Shown piece after piece: positions 23,013 to 37,109 of a stretch of DNA of 64,000 bases. Source of the stretch: Adenophora triphylla var. japonica (taxonomy: Eukaryota; Streptophyta; Magnoliopsida; Asterales; Campanulaceae); the NCBI GenBank assembly GCA_022495995.1, contig JAFEMH010000739.1, positions 124,001 through 188,000 on the forward strand, in the 5' to 3' direction. How positions within the stretch are numbered: the stretch's first letter is position 1; every line of letters begins with the position of its first letter. A model generated the notes under the pieces. That model made no database searches, was not told the origin of the DNA, and worked only from the letters and a program-made list of their open reading frames with translations. The position numbers were made by a program, and so were the translations under genes.

Positions 23013-23494
23013 TTTGTTTTGATATTTATATATATTTTTAAAAATATTTACAAATAAATAAATATAAATGTTTGCTATAAAACTAAATACACGTAATTCT
23101 TAATCATAAATATATAAATTTACATGTATATATTGAAATTAAATATTAATCAAATAAGAAAAATATAAAGTGTATGAAATATAATAAAGGATTCACTTTA
23201 TTTTTCACACACATCGTATATAATTTTCTATTTTTTTAATTTAATTAAATTAATATAACAATTTAATAAAAAGTAAGAATTGTAGGATAAAAATAAGCCC
23301 AAAATAAATAATTTGTTTTAGTAATATTAAATAAAAATAAAATAAAATAAAGAGTCAATGAATTGAATTAATGGAAGGAATATGTAAGAAAGAAAAAATA
23401 AATAAAGATTTAGGTAGTCAGTCGCAAATTAATGGAAGGAGTATGTAAGAAAGAAAAAATAAATAAAGATTTAGGTAGTCAGTCTTATTTGAAT
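23013..23494. repeat. AT-rich intergenic with a tandem 65-bp duplication
   Basis: Two adjacent copies of a block ending 'taggtagtcagtc' lie at about 23366-23484. The rest is AT-rich with no gene visible. Confidence 0.55.
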
Positions 23495-24472
23495 TAGGGA
23501 TGTCCAAACCGTAATCGAAATCGGCCCGAAATCGTGGAACCGTCACGAATCGGAATCGGTCGAAATCGAAACCGGCCGGAATCGTAACCGGCGGTTTGGC
23601 GGTCCAGTTCCGATTTTCACTTTTTAAATATCGTGAACCGGCGGTTTCGAACCGCTCGAACCGAAACCGTTAAAAACCGTTAGATTCGTCAGAATATATC
23701 CGTTTAATTTTTTTCTATCTTTTTTTTTATATACTTGCATCAACTTTAGTGCATCGGCTGCACCATGCACCATATCAACTGCAATAATTAATATCAGTTG
23801 TACTGCACAATAGAATCAGCGACACTAAACTAAAGTAAAGTAACAACAACACTAATCAATGCATCTACAACCAGGATCAGCAATCCACTCTACCTTTGCC
23901 GATTTATACTTGGTAAACCCACCCTTACATCATATCAAAAACCAAGAAACCAATGTTTACCACTTTAACTAAAATATTAGCAATATATACTCACACACAA
24001 TCGGTAGTAACACACCATAGAACTCATCGGTTGAGCCCACGACATTACCGATATTTTTAATCGGTTGAGCCCACTAAAGTATATACCGATATTTTTAATT
24101 GGTATATACTTCCATTTGTTTAGTTTTTTTCTATCTTTTTTTATATATCATTTTAAAAAAAAATCACTAATAGAAAAATTCTAAAATATTATTTCCTAAT
24201 CAATAAAAAGTATAGGAAAAAATAAAGGGTAGTATGTGTCCGTCTCTCTTTTCTTTTATATACTTTCATTTGTTTAGTTTTTTTCTATATTTTTTATATT
24301 ACTTTTTGCAAAAAAATTTAGTAATAAAAAAATTTTAAAACAGTTTTTTCTATTAAAAAAAAACCGTTGAACCGCCGATTCCGATCCGTGAAATGACGAT
24401 TCGGTTCCGATTTCCCCTTTTCCAGAACCGGAACCGACGGTTTCGAACCGAAACCGTAAATGGCCATCCCTA
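23495..24472. mobile_element. hAT-type non-autonomous element, 978 bp
   Basis: Ends TAGGGATGTCCA and GGCCATCCCTA are inverted; sub-terminal zones are full of CCGAAACCG/CGGTTTCG repeats in both orientations. Flanking 8-bp duplications ATTTGAAT (23487-23494) and ATTTGAAC (24473-24480) differ at one base. These are the hallmarks of hAT elements. No transposase. Confidence 0.85.
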
Positions 24473-24716
24473 ATTTGAACCGTTACCTATGTGATAAATA
24501 AGTGAGCTTGTTTTCAATAAGTGGTGAAAAACAATATTTTTATGATTTTTTAAGTTTTGTTTATTAATTCAATAACCAGGTTGCACACTTGCACATATGG
24601 AATTACGACTGATAAGTGAAAACAAACCCTACAAATTATGTTTATTTTAAGTTATAAGCCAAAAGCCCTTTTAAATGAGTGTAAACAAATGACCATTAAA
24701 TTAATTAGTGTTATAA
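23974..24716 (+). repeat. Direct repeat copy 1 (hAT right half plus flank)
   Basis: About 740 bp, from 'attagcaatatatactcac' through the hAT right end and about 240 bp of flanking DNA, recurs at 26748-27427. Confidence 0.75.
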
Positions 24717-25560
24717 GACTATCAACAATGGCTAGTTGAAATGGTAAATGAAATGGATTTAAGGTAGGCAATGGGGAGTTGAAATGTGTTGAATGAAATA
24801 TTTCATCCCGTGTGAAAAAAAAAATGTCCGTCTTGACACGTGTCATCATCTCATTGGACCGCATTTGGCGCGTGCGCCACACCGCCCGGGCTGGCGCGTG
24901 TGGCGTTCGCCTTTTTCCTTTTTTTTTTTTTTTTCTTGATTTTTCACGTGGCTTCATCTGATTGGTTCGTTGGATTTTCGAATTTTTTTGTCCCAATTCT
25001 TTGAGCTAAATTATCACCTAGTAGATTATTTTATTTTATTTTCCGCCAAAATTCATCATTTTTTCCCTATAAATTGATGCAAGTTTCATTTGATTTGGAC
25101 ATAAAAAAAAATACACTCATTTCTCAATTATCATTCTTCATTTTAGCCTTTATTTAAAAAAAATTCATCATTTTTTCCTATAAATTGATGCAATATTTTA
25201 TTAATTAAGTGTGAAATATTTTTTTAATTATAAATAATAATAATAATAATTATTATTATTTTACTAATCATAAAAATAGAGAATATAAATAAAATAAAAG
25301 TGATGGGGTATAGAATGATGAGTTGGAGAGAGTTGAAATTAATTTAATTTAGTCATTGTAGGGGGGTTAATGAAATGGGTAGATGAAATATTAGGTGGAT
25401 GAGAAAAAGTGTAAAAAAAATGGCTCCAAAAATTATTTGAATCATTTAAGGACATTACTTATATAACTATTGATTGTATCTAAATTTATGTACAAATTTA
25501 GGATTTAGAAATTAGAATTTATAAGCAAGTAATACTTAGTTAAGGAAAGGATTCATAAAA
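24717..25560. other. AT-rich intergenic, nothing recognised
   Basis: Short GC-rich island at 24870-24912, otherwise AT-rich. A long open frame on the minus strand (24996-24652) is lysine/arginine-rich low-complexity and is not supported as a gene. Confidence 0.35.
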
Positions 25561-26645
25561 TTATTTGAAATTTAAAATTAAATTTAATAACATATACCAT
25601 ACGTTTAAATTTAATAACAAATAGTAGTTCAAATATTTATCTACTTTAATAAAAAAATTAATGAAGATAACAAAAATAATTATATTTTATTATATTCATT
25701 TTGATGTATTATTTTATTGGTATTGGTTTAAATATGTAACAGTAAATTCTTTTTATATAAGTTCCATTAATTTAGGAGTTTAATTAGTCTTTCTTTATTG
25801 GTCAATTATTTCCTATATAAATCACGAGGAGGTATTTAATTTGTTGACTCATGTCAATGCTCTTACTCTAAATAACTTTTTTATGTCATTTTGAATTTCA
25901 AATTTAAAAATCAATGAATAAATTTGAAAAGATACTTTATTTAATGAAAAGATAACAAATTCATAGATTTCAATTTGAATTTCAAATTTAAAAATCAGTA
26001 AAAAAATCCATGAAATTTCATTTGAATTTCAAACTTTTATTCTAACATTTAAATTCGGGCTAATCATTAGTTAGTTAGTTAGTTAAATGATTTATATATA
26101 GAAAATAATTTGAAATTTAAAATTAAATTTAATAACATATACCATACGTTTAAATTTAATAAAAAATAGTAGTTCAAATATTTATCTACTTTAATAAATA
26201 AATTAATGAAGATAACAAAAATAATTATATTTTTTTATATTCATTTTGATGTATTATTTGATTGGTATTGATTTAAATATGTAACAGTAAATTCTTTCTA
26301 TATAAGTTTCCATTAATTTAGGAGTTTAATTAGTCTTTCTTTATTGGTCAATTATTTTCTATATAAATCATGAGGAGGTATTTAATTGGTTGACTCATGT
26401 CAATGCTCTTACTCTAAATAACTTTTTTTTTATGTCAATTTGAATTTCAAATTTGAAAATCAGTGAATAAATCTGAAAAGATACTTTATTTAATGAAAAG
26501 ATAACAAATTTATAGATTTCAATTTGAATTTCAAATTTAAAAATCAGTAAAAAAATCCATGAAATTTCATTTGAATTTCAAACTTTTATTCTAACATTTA
26601 AATTCGGGTTAATTATTAGTTAGTTAGTTAAATGATTTATATATA
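25561..26645 (+). repeat. Tandem duplication, two units of about 540 bp
   Basis: Unit 1 (25561-26099) and unit 2 (about 26106-26645) start with 'tttgaaatttaaaattaaat' and end with (TTAG)n followed by 'atgatttatatatagaaaat'. They differ by point changes and small indels, including TTAG copy number. Confidence 0.8.
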
Positions 26646-26747
26646 GAAAATAATTGGCCAATGGGTGAATCATATAATGTCATGTCATAATAGTGACATG
26701 GCTTAATGTAATGACATGAAATGTTTCTCTTTTTATATATTATATAG

Positions 26748-27427
26748 ATATTAGCAATATATACTCACACACAATCGGTAACACACCATAGAACTCATCG
26801 GTTGAGCCCACGACATTATCGATATTTTTAATTGGTATATACTTTCATTTGTTTAGTTTTTTCTATCTTTTTTTATATATCATTTTGTAAAAAAATTTAC
26901 TAATAGAAAAATTCTAAAATATTATTTCCTAATCAATAAAAAATAAATAAAAAAAATAAAGGGTAGTCTGTGTCCGTCCCTCTTTTCTTTTATATACTTT
27001 CATTTGTTTAGTTTTTTTCTATCTTTTTTTATATAACTTTTTGCAAAAAAAAATTAGTAATAAAAAAAATATAAAATAGTTTTTTCTATTAAAAAAATCG
27101 TTGAACCGACGGTTCGGTTTCGATTTCCCCTTTTTCAGAACCGGAACCGACGGTTTCGAACCAAAACCGTAAATGGCCATCCCTAATTTGAATTGTTACC
27201 TGTGTGATAAATAAGTGAGTTTGTTTTCAATAAGTGGTGAAAAACAATATTTTTATGATTTTTTAACTTTTGTTTATTAATTCTATAACCCGGTTGCACA
27301 CTTGCACTTATGATATTATGATTGATAAGTGAAAACAAACCCTACAAATTATGTTTATTTAAGTTATAAGCCAAAAGCCCTTTTAAATGAGTGTAAACAA
27401 ACGACCATTAAATTAATTAGTGTTATA
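26748..27427 (+). repeat. Direct repeat copy 2 (truncated hAT right half plus flank)
   Basis: Matches 23974-24716. The hAT left end is absent here, so this copy arose by duplication of DNA that already contained the inserted element. Confidence 0.75.
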
Positions 27428-27772
27428 AATATAATAAATTTAAAAGTAGAGTCGAAGAGAAAAATGAGCGAGACGAATAATTTAAAATTGAAATGAGATA
27501 ATTGATGTTATTAATTTTTTCCTTTTTTTATCTTTTTCACAAAAAAAAAAAAATCGACAATTATTTAAGCCGAGTGTGAAAGACGCCACAAAGCATTCTA
27601 GACCCTTCGTTTCCTATCCTTCTCGCACGTGTCCTTCTCACTTTTCTCCAGATATTTTCTCTGTTCTCCCTCCATATAATCCACACTCTCCTCTTCACAC
27701 CACTCACTCCTTCTCCGTCCTCTTCCTCTTCGTCTAACAAACTCCATTTATTTCTTATCTCAAAAACAAACC
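27428..27772 (+). promoter_or_regulatory. THI1 promoter and 5' leader
   Basis: A TATA-like CATATAATCC at about 27675 lies roughly 100 bp before the ATG, followed by a CT-rich leader typical of highly expressed plant genes. An ACGTGT core at about 27627 may be a light or ABA element. No TPP riboswitch motif was seen here or in the 3' UTR. Confidence 0.45.
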
Positions 27773-29896
<2,124 letters not shown>

Positions 29897-30235
29897 ATTG
29901 GCTTGAGATGTGGTTTCGATCCCCCGGTTAAATATCTCTTTTCCTTGTACTGTAGAACTATTAGTATCAATGGTAAATGGGGTTTTGTTTTGTACTTGTG
30001 TTATGATGATACTATCTTTATGTTGAGATTTCCCTTTTGCTAAATTGGCCAGCAGTGTCAATATAAGCAAACCACATAGTCCCAGCCGATTCACAAACAT
30101 TGCTTAGTAGTGTGCTCACTAACCATATTACATACTCGAATGGGCTGGACAAGGTCGTGCTCCGTGAGATTTTACAGGATTTGATTGGGATTCAAGCACC
30201 GAGATTCAAATTATGAATGTTGGCTGGATATTAAT
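29897..30235 (+). other. THI1 3' UTR and downstream intergenic
   Basis: The 3' UTR follows TAG at 29894-29896. Nothing else is recognised before the Tourist-like MITE. Confidence 0.4.
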
Positions 30236-30238
30236 TAA

Positions 30239-30493
30239 GGGCTCGTTTGGTAGGCCGATAGGATTAGCCTGTGTTAATAGTGTGTTAATAGTGGGGGATT
30301 ATTAATCAGGGGATTAATAACACCACCCTTTTCTTGGGAATTAATATGAAGGGGTTAGAGGGGATAAGAGTGGATAAGAAGCTTATTCGAGTTGTACCCA
30401 GGATTATTATTCCCATTGCATTTAGCCTACCAAACAGCAAGATTATTGGACTAATAATCATATCCAACTCTAATCAGGCTACCAAACGACCCC
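30239..30493. mobile_element. Tourist-like MITE (PIF/Harbinger), 255 bp
   Basis: Inverted ends GGGCTCGTTTGGTAG and CTACCAAACGACCCC are flanked by TAA on both sides (30236-30238, 30494-30496). A 3-bp TAA/TTA duplication is diagnostic of PIF/Harbinger MITEs. Confidence 0.85.
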
Positions 30494-30582
30494 TAAGAGT
30501 ATTATTGTTTACTATCCTCACCTCACCAATATAATAGTATGAATTATTCGTTTGTCATAGATTTAATGCGAACCTTTGAAAA

Positions 30583-30855
30583 TACTCCCTCCGTGTCAAC
30601 ATAAGCTGCCTATTTTTTTTATTGCACGCAAATTAAGAAAATGGGTAAAAATGTTGTGAGTGTAATTTGAAAATAGAAGAGAGAATGAGTAGATGTAATA
30701 GTAAATTATAATGGTGTTGTGAGTATTAAAATAATGTAGGAGAAAGAATGAGTGAAGTGAATAGTAAAGATTTTTTGCCAAAAAAGAAAAATAGAAGCTT
30801 TTAACGGATACCAAAAATGGAAAAATGGGAAGCTTCTAATGAAAAGGAGGGAGTA
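30583..30855. mobile_element. Stowaway-type MITE
   Basis: Ends TACTCCCTCCGTGTCAAC and AAAGGAGGGAGTA, with the internal phrase 'gagagaatgagt'. Slightly diverged copy. Confidence 0.75.
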
Positions 30856-31036
30856 TACATTTTTTGTGTAGTCGTATAAATTTGAAATTATTGTCAAAGA
30901 GAGAAATTTGAAATTATTGTCGCAGAGAGAGACAAAATTACTTATAAAACCTCGTTAAATTACTTAAATATGAGTCAGATTCTTTAAATATAAAAAAATG
31001 ATTAGAGAATATTCCTTCCGTCCAACTGGTTCATAG

Positions 31037-31660
31037 TAGGGGTGTTCACGGTCCGGATTGGTCCGGATTTTATCAAAATTTCAAAAAAATAGGACCGGAC
31101 CAATTGTTCGGTTCTGCTTAAATTGGGGATCGGGGCCAGGGCAATTACATTCTGGGACCGTCACATTGGTCCGGTTCCAATGGTTCGGTCCATGTCCGGT
31201 TCCATCGGTTCCACAAGTTACTCTACTATATATTTTTCTAAACAACTATTTTTTTTCACGAAACCAAAATATAGGACGATAAGACGAATACGGCGGAATG
31301 AAAGTGATAGAGGTAATTAGGTATAGGGTTTTTGTAAATATACTTATATTATATCTTGTAAATTGTAATGTGCTTGTGCGGTGCGGACAGCCTGAAAACA
31401 CAGCAAATATTTTTATTTTTATTTTGGAAATTAGAAATTATGAATATATATATATATATATATATACATAATCGGTCCGGTCCGGATTCGGTCCAGGACC
31501 ATATATATTTTTTCAAAAATCAGGACCAACCCAAATAATCGGTTCCATATAAATTTGGGACCAGAACCAAATCAATTCTATTGGATTGGTCCGGTTTTCA
31601 TTGGTCTGGTCCGATTCTATCGGTCCGGTCCGGTCCGTCGGTTTTTTTTGCTCAGCCCTA
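31037..31660. mobile_element. hAT-type non-autonomous element, 624 bp
   Basis: Begins TAGGGGTGTTCACGG, ends CTCAGCCCTA, and is bounded by a perfect 8-bp duplication GTTCATAG (31029-31036, 31661-31668). GGTCCGG/CCGGACC repeats fill both sub-terminal zones. Confidence 0.88.
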
Positions 31661-31804
31661 GTTCATAGTTTGATTTTTTTGTCGATTGAATCAAATATCG
31701 ATCATAATTTTATAAATATATAGATATCTTATTTATAGCCCTATTCTTTAAAAAAAAAAAAACGCATTTTTTCTTAAAATTAGAAAAAAACGTGTTTTAT
31801 TTTC

Positions 31805-32310
31805 CTAGATAGTGTTAATGTTAGTGTAACAACGTGACAGTTTAAATAGTGACATTGCATGTATTATTAAGTGCAAGTGTAAAAAAATGTCAGTTAATGT
31901 AACAAAGTGTCAGTGTAAAGAGTGACATAACATGTATTATTAAGTGGCAGTGTTAGTGTAAAAAAAATGTCAGTGTTAGTATAACAAAGTGTCAGTGTAA
32001 AGTAAAGAGTGACAATGCATGTATTAGTAAGTGTCAGTGTAAAAAAGTGTCAGTAGTGTTAGTGTAATAAAGTGTCAGTGTAAAGAATGACAGTGCATGT
32101 ATTAGTAAGTGTCAGTGTAAAAAATATCAGTAGTGTTAGTGTAACAAAGTGCCAGTTTTATTGTAAATAAATGTCATTGTGAAAAGTGTCAGTAAATATA
32201 TTATTAAGTGTCAGTATAAAAGAGTAACAATGTAGAGTGTAGGATAAAAAAGTGTCAGTGTTAGTATAAAAAAGTGACAGTGTATGTATTATTAAGTAAC
32301 AATGTAAAAA
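31805..32310 (+). repeat. Minisatellite based on GTGTCAGTGTAA
   Basis: Degenerate tandem array of units around 'agtgtcagtgtaaa' and 'gcatgtattattaagtg', organised as a higher-order repeat of roughly 90 bp. Non-coding. Confidence 0.8.
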
Positions 32311-32383
32311 TAGTTTTATTTTTAAGTTTAGAAAACAATGCGTTTTTTATAAAAATCAAATCTTATTTATAATTTATACGGAG

Positions 32384-32669
32384 TACTCCCTCCGTCCCAC
32401 TATAGTTGACACCCAAGGGGTGGGTTCAAAAACCAAGGAAAAAGAATAAAATAAAAAAAATGTGTGGTGAAAAATGAAGAGAGAGAATGAGTGGGGTAAA
32501 TAGTAGTGTTGGTTGAATAAATATGTGGTAGAAAATGAAGAGAGAGAATGAGTGGTGGGGTAGAGTGAATATAAAAATATAAAAACTTGGTTATTTTTGA
32601 AAGGTGTCAAGTATAGTGGGACGGCCCAAAATGGAAAGAAGTGTCAAGTATAGTGGGACGGAGGGAGTA
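32384..32669. mobile_element. Stowaway-type MITE
   Basis: Ends TACTCCCTCCGTCCCACTA and TAGTGGGACGGAGGGAGTA, with GAGAGAGAATGAGTGG twice inside. Confidence 0.85.
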
Positions 32670-32684
32670 TGTAATTTTAAAAGT

Positions 32685-33232
32685 TACTACCTCCGTCCCA
32701 CCTCAATTGAGTCACTTTCCTTTTTGGGACCGTCCCATTTCAATTGAGCCATTCCATAAATGAAAATAAGTGAACAATGTTTCGGACATTTATACCCTCA
32801 TAATGTTTATATATTTAAAAAAATCATTCATTATACCCTTATAATTTTAACATATTAAAAAAAAAAATCATTAACTTACTATTCCTACCACTCATTCTCT
32901 ATCCTATTAAATACTAGAATAAGCTCGTGTCCGAGGACACGTGTTTGTGTGTTTTTTTTTTTTTAATTTTAATTTTTTTTAAAGGGCAAAATGGAAAAGA
33001 GACAACTTAGTGAGGGTAAAATGGAAAATTTAGCATGTGGTACTGTTTATACAACTGTTCACCCATGTTGCCATTTATACTATAGATATTTAACTTTTAT
33101 ATTCTCTTTCCTATTCTCTATCACACATTTAACTTTTACATTCTCTCTCCTCTAATTTCTACTCACTTTATTCATTTTTATTAAGAACCGTGAAATTTAT
33201 CCACGGACCAATTGAGATGGAACGAGGGAGTA
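32685..33232. mobile_element. Stowaway-type MITE carrying an internal insertion, 548 bp
   Basis: Ends TACTACCTCCGTCCCACCTC and GGAACGAGGGAGTA. About 32925-33085 is foreign to the family and contains a GTGTCCGAGGACAC palindrome, which explains the double length. Confidence 0.65.
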
Positions 33233-35439
33233 TGATACTATATTTTTTATGGTTACAAAGAAAGATTGATTTAGTTATTACATTTATTTGACTTTCTCGG
33301 AAAAGTCAAAAGAGAAGATACGATGTCGTAGGGATTCGTCCCATTCCCATCTTTCCCGGGGTGCAGCGGAGAGGCTTATATCTTTCCCTAGTAGAGATCA
33401 CTTAGCTGATTCTGGCAACAGTTCCGGTGCCTTTTTCGCCGTTGCTGTCGACGTCGAAGTCCTTTCTCGAACTGATCATACAAGGTATGCTACTCAATTT
33501 CCATTTTTTTTTTATAAACTTACAATGAAATGTTTTGACCTAATTTTCAATCTGATCATTCTCATATTTAAAACCCTAATTCCAAGCAGACGAATTGCAC
33601 CTGTCAAACTATATTACAATGGAGGATATATTAGTGGCGATTATGTCAATGCTACTCCTTGCTGCTTTAATTCCAATTTATCTCAGGCGCGCCGTCAGGC
33701 CTCTCAATCCTAAGATGATCATGAACATGTTGATCAGCCACAGGTCTTGTTCGGGTTTTTCTCTAGCTCAATTGTGTTTATTTTCTAAATTAATTTTTAT
33801 GATGAATAGAATTATGCATGATGGTTTACATTTCGATTGTTTGAATCTCAGGTGCTTTAATTTTAGGGGTGGCTTGGTAGGTATACCAAGTGTATTTTGC
33901 TTATACCATGTACCTACCAAGTTTAACTTCGTACATGAAAATCAATACCAGTACCAACCGATTAAGTCGGTATACCAACTAAGTTGGTACGGTAGGTACT
34001 CGGTTGGTACGAGTTGGTACTGGACTCTACCAAATGTATATATTAAAATAACAATTTTTCTATTAAAACAAAATAAATATAATAGTACATCATTATAAAA
34101 TTAAAAAGAGATTATAACATAATAATAAATCTATCTCCAAAGTGCTTACTAGCCTCAAAATCACATGAGAATCCTTTAAGAAGGACTAAGTATGTTACAT
34201 ATTACAAAATGTCACACCTCAATTCATCAGTTACATTAACACTAAAATATCAGGAGTAATTGGGATACTTTAAGTCTGTTACATAGGATTGACTGCTACT
34301 TCAAATTGTGTATATCCAGAGCTGCTACTTCAAATTGTCCTCCAACCCAGGAACATTTGACAAAGAGAGTTGAACAAAATCAAACCATAGAAACCTAAAC
34401 ACAAAAAATGTGCAAAGAAACAATAAGGATAAGTAAAACTGTACTCTGCTTACAATGGAGCATATATAATTCATATATAGTAAAACTGTACTCTGCAGAT
34501 CAAATTCAGGGAGTTTGAAGATTAAATTACAGCGAGTAATTGAAGTATAAGTTGCAGCAATCAGAAGTTCAACGCACAGCGGTTTGGTATCGTGGCTTTA
34601 ACATAAAATGGTGATAGGCCATTTGATAATAGCTTAATTTAAACTTAAAGCTCAAAATCCACACAATTGGACAATAAAAGAAACAATACAGACAGAGGTA
34701 TAGTCTATACATTATCGTGACTCTGTTTACAATGGAGCATATATAATTCATATTTAGTAAACACTGTAATCTCACATGAAAACACAACACAACACATGTA
34801 CGAAATTGGAATATACAAATTATTCAATTCTTGAGCAAGAATGGTTCAACCTGTTAGTTATTTGCTCTATGTGGACACCAACAAAGTGAAAGAAATCAGT
34901 TTGTAACTCTTCTGATTAATAACCATGGATATTAACAAATTATTCAATTCTTCCATACTCACAACAATGGAGCTATAGTGGTTTCAAAGAGTAGAAGACA
35001 TGCATGGAAAATTTATAAAGTTAAAGGAAGCTTACCAGGAAATAGATTATGGTTGAAACCATATAAAATTGCAAAAAAACTTCTCCATTACTCCTGCCAT
35101 GGGTTACTTCAATCTACAATGAGAAATTTATGTGATGAAATACTGAGGCACTAACTGTACAACAGGACATCAGCTGAACCAGCTGAATCAACAACATTAG
35201 CTGATACACCAGCTGAATCAACAACATCAGCTGATACAGAGGGATTAAAACATGTGTTGACGAGTTGGGGAAGTAGGAACAACTTAAATACGAGAAACTT
35301 ACCTAGGATTGAGTGCTACTTGATGTATTCATGTGTTTGGTCCATTGAGACCTTCAAATGCTTCAATAAGAGAAAATAAAACTATTTAATAAATTAATAT
35401 AACATAATGAACTACCATAAGAAAACACTTTGAAAAAAT

Positions 35440-35981
35440 GTACCTTTCTCGAGTTCCTCAATCTCAAGGTATAATTTCAATTCCTCCTCCGTTGGAGTTT
35501 GATAGAGATCAAAGTTTGCTTCTAAACATCTTAACCAATCAGAAGTGCAAACAAGGGCCTCAACTGTTTTTGGTGTCAATGAAGCCCTAAATGGATCCGC
35601 GCTCTTGATCTAGCTAAAAGCATTTTACGAAGCCGCGTACTACGTGGAGCAACAAATATGTCCTTGGCTAGCTTCGACAAAATAGGAAATGTAGATTCAT
35701 TTGCCGCTTCCACCATTTGCCCGATGTCGAAAGGCTTGCGAGAAAGACTTACACATCTGTCCAGATAAATATTGATCAACCTCATTACGGATACATTGAG
35801 TATTCTGAGACATCCTTTCTCTAGCAATCTCCTTACTAACATCATCAAGCTCCTCAAAGTTTTCCTCATCCACTATCATATCATCGTGATCAGGTTGTTG
35901 AATTTGCTCCATGCTCTCATTGTTTTTGTATTCGTTATACATCCTCATCATATACATCGTGATCAAGGCCGAATGAACCAT
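35440..35981 (-). pseudogene. hAT transposase C-terminal fragment (left arm)
   Basis: Encodes a segment with MIVDEENFEELDDVSKEIA, the acidic NTQCIRNEVDQYLSG, then STFPILSKLAKDIFVAPRST and the C-terminal LTPKTVEALVCTSDWLRC (the last on a separate frame). The pattern 'FPILSKLAKDIFV.P.ST...TPKTVEAL.C..DWLR' is the hAT dimerisation region. N-terminal zinc finger and catalytic core are missing. Confidence 0.85.
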
Positions 35982-36039
35982 AATTACAGCAGAACCAAAT
36001 TGTGCAAAAATAATGATTTATTTTTAAGATTTATTACAG

Positions 36040-36238
36040 GTTTCTGTGAAATCCTTTACAGAATTTCAAAAGTTATACCATGGTGAGTGTAGCACGGTTA
36101 AAACAATACAGAAGATAGCACTTGAGCAGCCACAAAGGAGTCACAAGGGTTTAATGATACACATCCTATCTCGCGATGAAACATCAAATATGAAGCTTGT
36201 GGGAAAGATAAATTTTGTTGATCTAGCATGTTCAATAT
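36040..36238 (+). pseudogene. Captured kinesin motor-domain exon (left arm)
   Basis: After an acceptor-like TTATTACAG, the open frame encodes KSFTEFQKLYHGEC, then RSHKGLMIHILSRDE and LVGKINFVDLAC. SH...H and LVGK.NFVDLAG are the switch I and switch II zones of kinesins; the switch II Gly is Cys here and the canonical SSRSH is altered. A KIN-10-like source is my best guess. It ends abruptly at the palindrome centre. Confidence 0.7.
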
Positions 36239-36248
36239 GATCAGAAAA

Positions 36249-36274
36249 TGTATACATAGAAAAGTTGCAGATAG
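36249..36274. other. Palindrome centre, 26-bp spacer
   Basis: Unpaired segment between arms that end TGATCAGAAAA and start TTTTCTGATCA. Confidence 0.85.
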
Positions 36275-36284
36275 TTTTCTGATC

Positions 36285-36485
36285 ATATTGAACATGCTAG
36301 ATCAACAAAATTTATCTTTCCCACAAGCTTCATATTTGATGTTTCATCGCGAGATAGTATGTGTATATCATTAAACCCTTGTGACTCCTTTGTGGCTGCT
36401 CAAGTGATATCTTCTGTATTGTTTTAACCGTGCTACACTCACCATGGTATAACTTTTGAAATTCTGTAAAGGATTTCACAGAAAC
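36285..36485 (-). pseudogene. Captured kinesin motor-domain exon (right arm)
   Basis: Mirror copy of the left-arm exon with a few substitutions (for example in the 'catcctatc' phrase). Same acceptor at 36486-36488. Confidence 0.7.
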
Positions 36486-36543
36486 CTGTAATAAATCTTA
36501 AAAATAAATCATTATTTTTGCACAATTTGGTTCTGTTGTAATT

Positions 36544-37109
36544 ATGGTTCATTCGGCCTTGATCACGATGTATATGATGAGGATGTATAACGAATACAAA
36601 AACAATGAGAGCATGGAGCAAGTTCAACAACCTGATCACGATGATATGATAGTGGATGAGGAAAACTTTGAGGAGCTTGATGATGTTAGTAAGGAGATTG
36701 CTAGAGAAAGGATGTCTCAGAATACTCAATGTATCCGTAATGAGGTTGATCAATATTTATCGGACAGATGTGTAAGTCTTCTTTGCAAGCCTTTTGACAT
36801 TGGCAAATGGTGGAAGGGCAATGAATCTACATTTCCTATTTTGTCGAAGCTAGCCAAGGACATATTCTTGTTCATCTTAAATGCTGGCTTCAAAATGCTT
36901 TTAGCTTAGGATCAAGAGTGGTGGATCCATTTAGGGCTTCATTGACACCAAAAACAGTTGAGGCCCTTGTTTGCACTTCTGATTGGTTAAGATGTTTAGA
37001 AGCAAACTTTGATCTCTATCAAACTCCAACGGAGGAGGAATTGAAATTATACCTTGAGATTGAGGAACTCGAGAAAGGTACATTTTTTCAAAGTGTTTTC
37101 TTATGGTAG
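36544..37109 (+). pseudogene. hAT transposase C-terminal fragment (right arm)
   Basis: Encodes MVHSALITMYMMRMYNEY, the acidic EENFEELDDVSK segment, FDIGKWWKGNESTFPILSKL and, after a stop and small rearrangement at about 36870-36910, VDPFRASLTPKTVEALVC. It keeps WWKG, which the left copy has lost, so each copy has decayed independently. Confidence 0.85.

Larger units (their letters stand above)
33864..36248. repeat. Left arm of a 4.8-kb palindrome (hAT-derived)
   Basis: Starts TAGGGGTGGCTTGG with dense GGTACC/TTGGTA sub-terminal repeats. Its inverted copy is 36275-38642. In order it holds the hAT end, non-coding DNA, a 'cagctgaatcaacaacatc' duplication (about 35172-35240), a hAT transposase C-terminus (35440-35981, -) and a kinesin exon (36040-36238, +). 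Arms differ by scattered substitutions and small indels. Confidence 0.92.

Noticed and set aside
24652..24996. 114-codon ORF on the minus strand
   Set aside because: Lysine/arginine-rich low-complexity translation of A/T tracts with no domain or neighbours.
29897..30235. TPP riboswitch in the THI1 3' UTR
   Set aside because: The conserved CTGAGA and ACCTGATCTGG-type motifs were not found; in flowering plants the riboswitch is known in THIC rather than THI1.
31805..32310. CRISPR-like array
   Set aside because: Repeats are degenerate, without uniform spacers, in a plant genome; it is a minisatellite.
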